From: Paracoccaceae bacterium
GTDB taxonomy: Bacteria > Pseudomonadota > Alphaproteobacteria > Rhodobacterales > Rhodobacteraceae
Direction: 5' to 3'
DNA: 9,332 nt
Assembly: GCA_021647745.1 (NCBI GenBank)
Contig: JAKIUB010000045.1
Coordinates: 1-9,332 of the forward strand
Positions 5,077 through 9,332 of the stretch are shown here, in pieces. The translations under genes were made by a program, and so were the position numbers. The notes below the pieces were generated by a model. The model saw only the letters and a list, made by a program, of their open reading frames with translations. It was not told the DNA's origin and searched no databases. The stretch's first letter is position 1, and the number at the start of each line of letters is the position of its first letter.

Positions 5077-6366
5077 CTATCCCTTTGTAGGCATTATAAT
5101 ATGGGCAAAGGAGCCGGATGTGTTTTTTCGACGATGGCCGACCTTGCCCAGCCCGACCCCCATTGAATCCGAGCTTTTAAACAAATTAGGCGGCTCCATT
5201 TCAATAATACGCGAGTAATGGAATTCGTGGGCGTTTAGTATCTGGCCTTTATAGGGGCCGGTGAGCGCGGATAATTTCCGGTATCCCAGATGCAGTTTTC
5301 GGTCTGCAAAGCTGGTTTCCACCGGCAGCAGGCCCAGCATTTCGTGGCGCGTACCCTCGGCATCCACCATGCTTTTTCCCAGCACCATGTAACCGCCGCA
5401 TTCGCCGTATATTTCTGCGGCACTCTCGCGCATGGAGGTTTTGAAGATGGTATTTCCGGCAATCTTCCCCGCATGCAGTTCCGGGTATCCGCCAGGAAGA
5501 AACACCGCATCCGCCGTTTTGTCAGGGGCCTCATCCGCCAGCGGCGAAAAAAACGAAAGCGAAGCGCCGGCAGCTTGCCACCCCGCAAGGATATGTGGGT
5601 AGGCAAAGGCAAAGGCGGTATCCTGTGCGATGGCGATATGTTGCCCGAGTGGCGCAAGCCTTGTTACTGTGTCATCTTTTAACAGAGGTGCCGCCAGCTT
5701 TGACAGGTGGTCAAGATCAACCGTAGCCGCAACCACATCTGCCGCCCCGTTAACAAAGCTCTCCAGCGTGCTATCCTCCCGTGCCTGCACAAGCCCCAGA
5801 TGCCGTGATTGCCTTTCCATGCGGCCATCACGCGGGATCGCTCCCAATACCGGCACATCACCAATTGCCCGCTCGATCATCTGTCGGTGCCGCTCGGAGC
5901 CAACCCGGTTAAGAATAACCCCGACAACCCGAACCCCGTCCCGAAACCCCTTCAGACCAGCTACAATAGCCGCCACACTCTGGGCTTGCCGCGCCACATC
6001 GATTACAAGCACCACCGGCAGCTCCAGTATTTCTGCAAGATCGGCCACAGAGCCTTTCCCCATCGGGCTTTCCGCCACAGGCGCGCCGTCAAACAGGCCC
6101 ATCGCGCCCTCAACCAACAACAAGCGCCCCGGCTGATGATGGGCCATGGCCCGCAGGGCTTGAGGTTCCATCGCCCAAGCATCAAGGTTCACACACGGCT
6201 TGCCGGTTGCCGCCTCGTGGAAAGCCGGGTCAATATAATCCGGCCCCGACTTGGCGCTGGATATATCCACCCCGCGCCGACGCAAGGCCCGCAATATCCC
6301 GAGCGTTACCACTGTTTTCCCCGCCCCCGAAGAGGGCGCAGCTATGATTAGCCCGTTTAGCGCCAC
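5077..6366 (-). CDS. cobB: Cobyrinate / hydrogenobyrinate a,c-diamide synthase
   Basis: The 429-residue length fits the CobB/CbiA family. The enzyme uses ATP and glutamine to amidate the a and c side chains of (hydrogeno)byrinic acid in cobalamin synthesis. The N-terminal dethiobiotin-synthetase-like ATPase domain has a P-loop, APSSGAGKT (10-18), followed by SAKSGPDYIDPAFH and LVEGAMGLFDG. The C-terminal class I glutamine amidotransferase domain has GECGGYM with nucleophile C323, preceded by LPGGYPELHA and followed by HEFHYS (380-385). The start codon is GTG at 6366-6364, supported by GAGG (6377-6374) 7 nt upstream. It overlaps the end of cobA by 10 bp, which points to translational coupling. 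It is the last gene of the visible operon and converges on ribA. Whether the substrate is the cobalt-free or cobalt-containing ring depends on genes outside the window; CobJ and CobM homologues upstream favour the aerobic, cobalt-free route. Confidence 0.95.
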   Translation of the reverse strand: MALNGLIIAAPSSGAGKTVVTLGILRALRRRGVDISSAKSGPDYIDPAFHEAATGKPCVNLDAWAMEPQALRAMAHHQPGRLLLVEGAMGLFDGAPVAESPMGKGSVADLAEILELPVVLVIDVARQAQSVAAIVAGLKGFRDGVRVVGVILNRVGSERHRQMIERAIGDVPVLGAIPRDGRMERQSRHLGLVQAREDSTLESFVNGAADVVAATVDLDHLSKLAAPLLKDDTVTRLAPLGQHIAIAQDTAFAFAYPHILAGWQAAGASLSFFSPLADEAPDKTADAVFLPGGYPELHAGKIAGNTIFKTSMRESAAEIYGECGGYMVLGKSMVDAEGTRHEMLGLLPVETSFADRKLHLGYRKLSALTGPYKGQILNAHEFHYSRIIEMEPPNLFKSSDSMGVGLGKVGHRRKNTSGSFAHIIMPTKG

Positions 6367-7106
6367 GCCATTGCCTCGCGCAAAAGGTTCCCCTGCCCAA
6401 TGCTTACAATCGCCGGTGCGCCAATCCCGCTGGCCGCGATATCTGCCGCCGCTTTGGACAATGTGGTTTCCAGCACCCGCATGTCGGGTAATGAGGCATT
6501 CATCACCACCGCCACCGGCGTATCTACCGCCAGCCCGCCAGCAATCAGCTTGCCAGAAATCTCGCCCATATGCCGCATCGCCATATACAGCACGATCATC
6601 CCCGCCGCACGGCCCACGGCTTGCCAGTCAACTCCTTCGGGCGAAAGGCCGGTATGGTCATGCCCTGTCAGGAAGATCACACCGGAGTTCACACCTCGCG
6701 CGGTCACCGGAATGCCTGCATAAGCCAACCCGCCAATTCCCGCCGTAATGCCCGGGATCACGCGAAACCTCACTCCTGCCGTCACCAGCGCCAGCACCTC
6801 CTCCGCCCCACGGCCAAACATAAACGGATCACCGCCCTTGAGCCGCACCACCCGCTTTCCTGCCTTGGCCTCGACTATCAACCGCGCATTGATCCCGGGC
6901 TGCTTGGGCGAGGGCTTCCCGCCCCGTTTGCCCAAAAGCACCCGCTCCGCATCGCCGGCATATTCCAGCACCGCCGCGCTCACCAGCGCATCATGCACCA
7001 CGATATCGGCCTGTTTCAGCGCTTCCACCGCATGTAGCGTCAAAAGCCCCGCATCCCCCGGACCGGCCCCCACCAGCCACACCTCGCCTTGCGGAAATTC
7101 ACTCAT
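6357..7106 (-). CDS. cobA: Uroporphyrinogen-III C-methyltransferase (SUMT)
   Basis: This 249-residue stand-alone SUMT transfers two methyl groups from S-adenosylmethionine to C2 and C7 of uroporphyrinogen III, giving precorrin-2, the branch into cobalamin and siroheme. Family signatures are visible: VGAGPGD (12-18) with LLTLHA after it, VVRLKGGDPFMFGRGAEE (86-103) and VIPGITAG (116-123) with GIPVTARG following. It lacks the dehydrogenase/ferrochelatase half found in CysG, so it is a single-function enzyme. The start at 7106 overlaps the cobM stop as ATGA, and AAGGTGA (7117-7111) lies 4 nt upstream. Its location between cobM and cobB ties it to cobalamin synthesis and not to nitrite or sulfite reduction. 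Confidence 0.96.
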   Translation of the reverse strand: MSEFPQGEVWLVGAGPGDAGLLTLHAVEALKQADIVVHDALVSAAVLEYAGDAERVLLGKRGGKPSPKQPGINARLIVEAKAGKRVVRLKGGDPFMFGRGAEEVLALVTAGVRFRVIPGITAGIGGLAYAGIPVTARGVNSGVIFLTGHDHTGLSPEGVDWQAVGRAAGMIVLYMAMRHMGEISGKLIAGGLAVDTPVAVVMNASLPDMRVLETTLSKAAADIAASGIGAPAIVSIGQGNLLREAMAWR

Positions 7107-7870
7107 GCCTTCACCTTCGGGCGTAGCACATGCGGGATGGCGGGGTCATAAAGCGCGGAGTCCTTAAAATCATCCGCCGCGTCCAGCGCCGGCCCGATAA
7201 ACACCATCGCCGTGCGGGTAATTTTTTCGGCCCGCACAAGGCCATGAATATCCGATAGCGTGCCCCGAATAATCTTCTCATCCGGCCAGCCGACGCGATA
7301 CGCCACCACCACCGCGCAATCCTCACCATAAAACGGCGCGAGCTGTCGGCGAATTTCCCGCAAATTCCGGATCGCCAAATGGATCACCAAGGTCGCCCCC
7401 GTGCGGCCAAAATTCTCCAGTGTTTCGCCCGCTGGCATATCGGTGGATTTCATCGACATCCGCGTCAGCACAATGCTCTGCGCCACTTCCGGAATGGTCA
7501 GCTCCTGCCCCATCGCCGCCGCTGCGGCGCTATAGGCCGAGACCCCCGGCGTGATGTCATAAGGAATCCCCGCCGCCTTCAGCCGCCGTATCTGCTCGGC
7601 AATCGCGCCGTAAAGTGCCGGATCCCCCGAATGCACCCGCGCCACATCTTCGCCCCGCCCATGCGCTGCCACGATCTCGGCGTGGGTATCATCCAGCGTC
7701 ATCGGCGCTGTATCCAGCACCCGCGCGCCTGCTGGCGCACAAGCGACCACCGCCTCGGGCACCAATGATCCCGCATAAAGGCAAACCGGACAAGCCTCGA
7801 TCAACCGCCGCCCCTTGATGGTAATCAGGTCAGGGTCTCCTGGCCCCGCGCCAATAAAATGCACTGTCAT
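7103..7870 (-). CDS. cobM: Precorrin-4 C11-methyltransferase
   Basis: A 255-residue member of the tetrapyrrole methylase family. It methylates C11 of precorrin-4 with S-adenosylmethionine, giving precorrin-5. Visible motifs are FIGAGPGDPDLIT (5-17), LYAGSLV (31-37), RVHSGDPALYGA (78-89) and TPGVSAYSAAAA (107-118), followed by a TIPEVAQS stretch typical of CobM/CbiF. Those features separate it from CobA, which has GGDPFMFGRG at the equivalent site. The start ATG at 7870-7868 has only a weak GAG-type ribosome site, and 40 bp of AT-rich sequence with no obvious element separate it from cobJ. Its stop overlaps the cobA start by 4 bp. Confidence 0.95.
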   Translation of the reverse strand: MTVHFIGAGPGDPDLITIKGRRLIEACPVCLYAGSLVPEAVVACAPAGARVLDTAPMTLDDTHAEIVAAHGRGEDVARVHSGDPALYGAIAEQIRRLKAAGIPYDITPGVSAYSAAAAAMGQELTIPEVAQSIVLTRMSMKSTDMPAGETLENFGRTGATLVIHLAIRNLREIRRQLAPFYGEDCAVVVAYRVGWPDEKIIRGTLSDIHGLVRAEKITRTAMVFIGPALDAADDFKDSALYDPAIPHVLRPKVKA

Positions 7871-7910
7871 GATATTTCACTCTTTTCCAAATACTCAAAT
7901 CCAACACCCA

Positions 7911-9332
7911 TCAAGCCAAGTCCCCGTCAATCTTTCGCGCATAGCCTCGCGGCGTATACATGCGCGGCCCTTCGCCAAGCATCGCCAGCTTTGAATGGGA
8001 AGACCCCACCAGCACCACCGTCAGCATATCCACATCATCGACCTGCAATTCATCCAGCCTTACATAGCGCACCGCCTCTTCAGGCCGCCCAAGATTGCTA
8101 GCCAGCATCACCGGCGTATCCTTGGGCCGGTACCCAAGTAATATATCCCGCGCCTCGGCCAGCAACGTGCGCCGTCGCTTGGACACCGGATTGTAAAATG
8201 CGATCACAAAATCCCCTTCCGCCGCCGCCTTCAACCGTTTGATAATATCCTCGCGCGGGGTCAAAAGGTCACTCAATGAAATCGCGCAAAAATCATGCCC
8301 AAGCGGCGCACCCGCCCGCGCCGCCGCGCCTTGCAATGCCGAAACCCCGGGCGTCGATACCACCTCGACCCGCCGCGCCGCGTCAGACACCCCCATCGCC
8401 TCCGGCCCACGGTCGAGCAGCTCATAAACCAACGCGCCCATGGCATATATCCCCGCATCGCCCGAGCAGATCAGCGCCACGCTTTTCCCCTTGCCCGCCT
8501 GCTCCAGCGCATAGCGGCAGCGGTCCTCCTCGCCACCCAACGGAAAATCAGAGCGCTTCTTGCCCAAAGCCAGCGGCCCGAGCAAATCGATATAAAGCCC
8601 ATAGCCAATCAGCTCTTCGGCCTCGGCAATCAGCACACTGGCCTCGGGGGTGCGCCAGCTATGCTGGCCGGGCCCGATACTGACAATCGAGAGCTTACCC
8701 CGCGAGCGCCCCTTCAAAACGGTGATAGGTTCCGGCGCGCGGGCCAAGGCGCAGGTGGCATTCAAAGTTTTGCGTTTTTCAATCACCAGCGTGGCATCCG
8801 CTCCCGCCATAGCCAGCGCCGCTCCTTCCGAAACCCCGTGACAGCCCACTTCCCTGAAAACCACATCGGACGGATTGGCCAGCCGCTCCGCTTCATCCTC
8901 CAGCGTTGCGGCATCAAACACCCGAAACGGCACCCCCAGCCGCTTGGCGGTCTTGATCATCGCGGGTTCATCCGCCTTCAGATCAAGCGAAGCCACACAG
9001 GCCACTGCCTCCGGCGCGATATTGGCCGCCCTCAGGCTATCCTGCACCAGCTCCCACATTTCATCCACCGCACAGCCCCGCGCACAGCCAAGCCCGAGCG
9101 CGAAACGCTGCGGATGATAGGCCAGCACGGTCTCACCGGTTTTCACCGGCGCTTCGGAGGTCACTAGCCGCACCGGACCATCGCCCGCGTCCAGCCCCCA
9201 GATGTTCTCGCCCTCAAGGATCGGCTTTTGCCCGTTCAGCATCGCCATCATAACCGGCTTGGCATCTTCGGGGTTTTTCAAGCGCCAGCCCAGAGGCGGC
9301 TCGTCCAGCGCGATGCCGAGGCTCACATCCCC
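7911..9332 (-). CDS. cobJ: CbiG/CobE - CobJ fusion: precorrin-3B C17-methyltransferase with CbiG-type N-terminus (partial, N-terminus beyond right edge)
   Basis: The frame stays open to the right edge. The first available start, a GTG at 9326, falls inside a conserved domain, so the true start is probably outside. Numbering from that GTG, residues about 15-60 resemble the CbiG central region (KPVMMAMLNGQ), and about 70-200 resemble the CbiG C-terminal/CobE domain: ALGLGCARGC (76-85), SLDLKADEPA (113-122), VSEGAAL (165-171) and LNATCALARA (188-197). From about 211 the sequence is CobJ: SIVSIGPG (213-220), ELIGYGLYIDLL, ICSGDAGIYAMG (286-297), STPGVSALQGAAARAGAPLGHDF and IAFYNPVSKRR. CobJ contracts the ring and methylates C17 of precorrin-3B. 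CbiG opens the lactone in the anaerobic route, and CobE is a related domain of aerobic clusters. It is the first visible gene of the operon, 40 bp upstream of cobM. Confidence 0.93.
   Translation of the reverse strand, partial: GDVSLGIALDEPPLGWRLKNPEDAKPVMMAMLNGQKPILEGENIWGLDAGDGPVRLVTSEAPVKTGETVLAYHPQRFALGLGCARGCAVDEMWELVQDSLRAANIAPEAVACVASLDLKADEPAMIKTAKRLGVPFRVFDAATLEDEAERLANPSDVVFREVGCHGVSEGAALAMAGADATLVIEKRKTLNATCALARAPEPITVLKGRSRGKLSIVSIGPGQHSWRTPEASVLIAEAEELIGYGLYIDLLGPLALGKKRSDFPLGGEEDRCRYALEQAGKGKSVALICSGDAGIYAMGALVYELLDRGPEAMGVSDAARRVEVVSTPGVSALQGAAARAGAPLGHDFCAISLSDLLTPREDIIKRLKAAAEGDFVIAFYNPVSKRRRTLLAEARDILLGYRPKDTPVMLASNLGRPEEAVRYVRLDELQVDDVDMLTVVLVGSSHSKLAMLGEGPRMYTPRGYARKIDGDLA

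Noticed and set aside
5053..5078. Direct repeat GGTGGTCT at 5053-5060 and 5071-5078 near the cobB stop
   Set aside because: It is only 8 bp with two copies, partly within the end of cobB, and has no associated element. It is easily due to chance.
3908..6366. Functional link between ribA and the cob operon through FMN as precursor of the B12 lower ligand
   Set aside because: The link is biochemically real in organisms with BluB, but ribA and cobB are convergent, share no promoter, and no bluB is visible. Proximity alone is not evidence.
7871..7910. Cobalamin riboswitch or promoter between cobJ and cobM
   Set aside because: The 40-bp AT-rich gap is too short for a B12 riboswitch and shows no -35/-10 pair or hairpin. 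Any riboswitch would be expected upstream of the operon, outside the window.
8295..9167. Plus-strand open frame of 290 codons opposite cobJ
   Set aside because: The translation is Arg/His/Pro-rich and low in complexity, as expected from the antisense of a GC-rich gene. The minus strand carries clear CobJ and CbiG-type motifs.

Overview
The window looks like chromosomal DNA from a GC-rich alphaproteobacterium, most likely of the Rhodobacteraceae type. The evidence is the high GC coding bias, protein sequences typical of that group, and an aerobic-style cobalamin operon that includes a fused CbiG/CobE-CobJ protein. It holds eight protein-coding genes and no tRNA, rRNA, CRISPR array, insertion sequence or phage gene that I can see. 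This is mostly core metabolism, not an accessory island.

Layout from left to right. (a) Positions 1-829, minus strand: the N-terminal part of a protein with two CDGSH iron-sulfur motifs followed by a glutamate-synthase-type FMN domain; the gene runs off the left edge. (b) 861-1652, minus strand: exonuclease III (xthA), 31 bp upstream of that gene and probably co-transcribed with it. (c) 1669-2952, plus strand: a major-facilitator exporter head-to-head with xthA, with start codons only 16 bp apart. (d) 2953-3059: a short convergent gap carrying a strong minus-strand terminator, a second hairpin, and a 12-bp tandem repeat that covers the stop codon of the next gene. (e) 3060-3746, minus strand: an OmpR/PhoB-type response regulator with no kinase beside it. 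(f) 3747-3907: a divergent promoter gap with a perfect 10-bp inverted repeat straddling the likely ribA -10 box. (g) 3908-4972, plus strand: GTP cyclohydrolase II (ribA), whose N-terminal third looks like a decayed RibB domain. (h) 4973-5076: a convergent gap with two weak hairpins. (i) 5077-9332, minus strand: part of a cobalamin operon transcribed cobJ (fused, cut by the right edge) - cobM - cobA - cobB, with overlapping or closely spaced genes.

The four cob genes cover consecutive types of step in corrin-ring synthesis: entry methylation of uroporphyrinogen III (CobA), ring contraction and C17 methylation (CobJ), C11 methylation (CobM), and a,c-amidation (CobB). The other genes are separate units: riboflavin entry (ribA), DNA repair (xthA), export (MFS) and signalling (response regulator). 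I see no clearly new multi-gene system. The leads most worth a second look are the CDGSH/glutamate-synthase fusion, the apparently dead RibB domain in RibA, and the operator-like inverted repeat at the ribA promoter.
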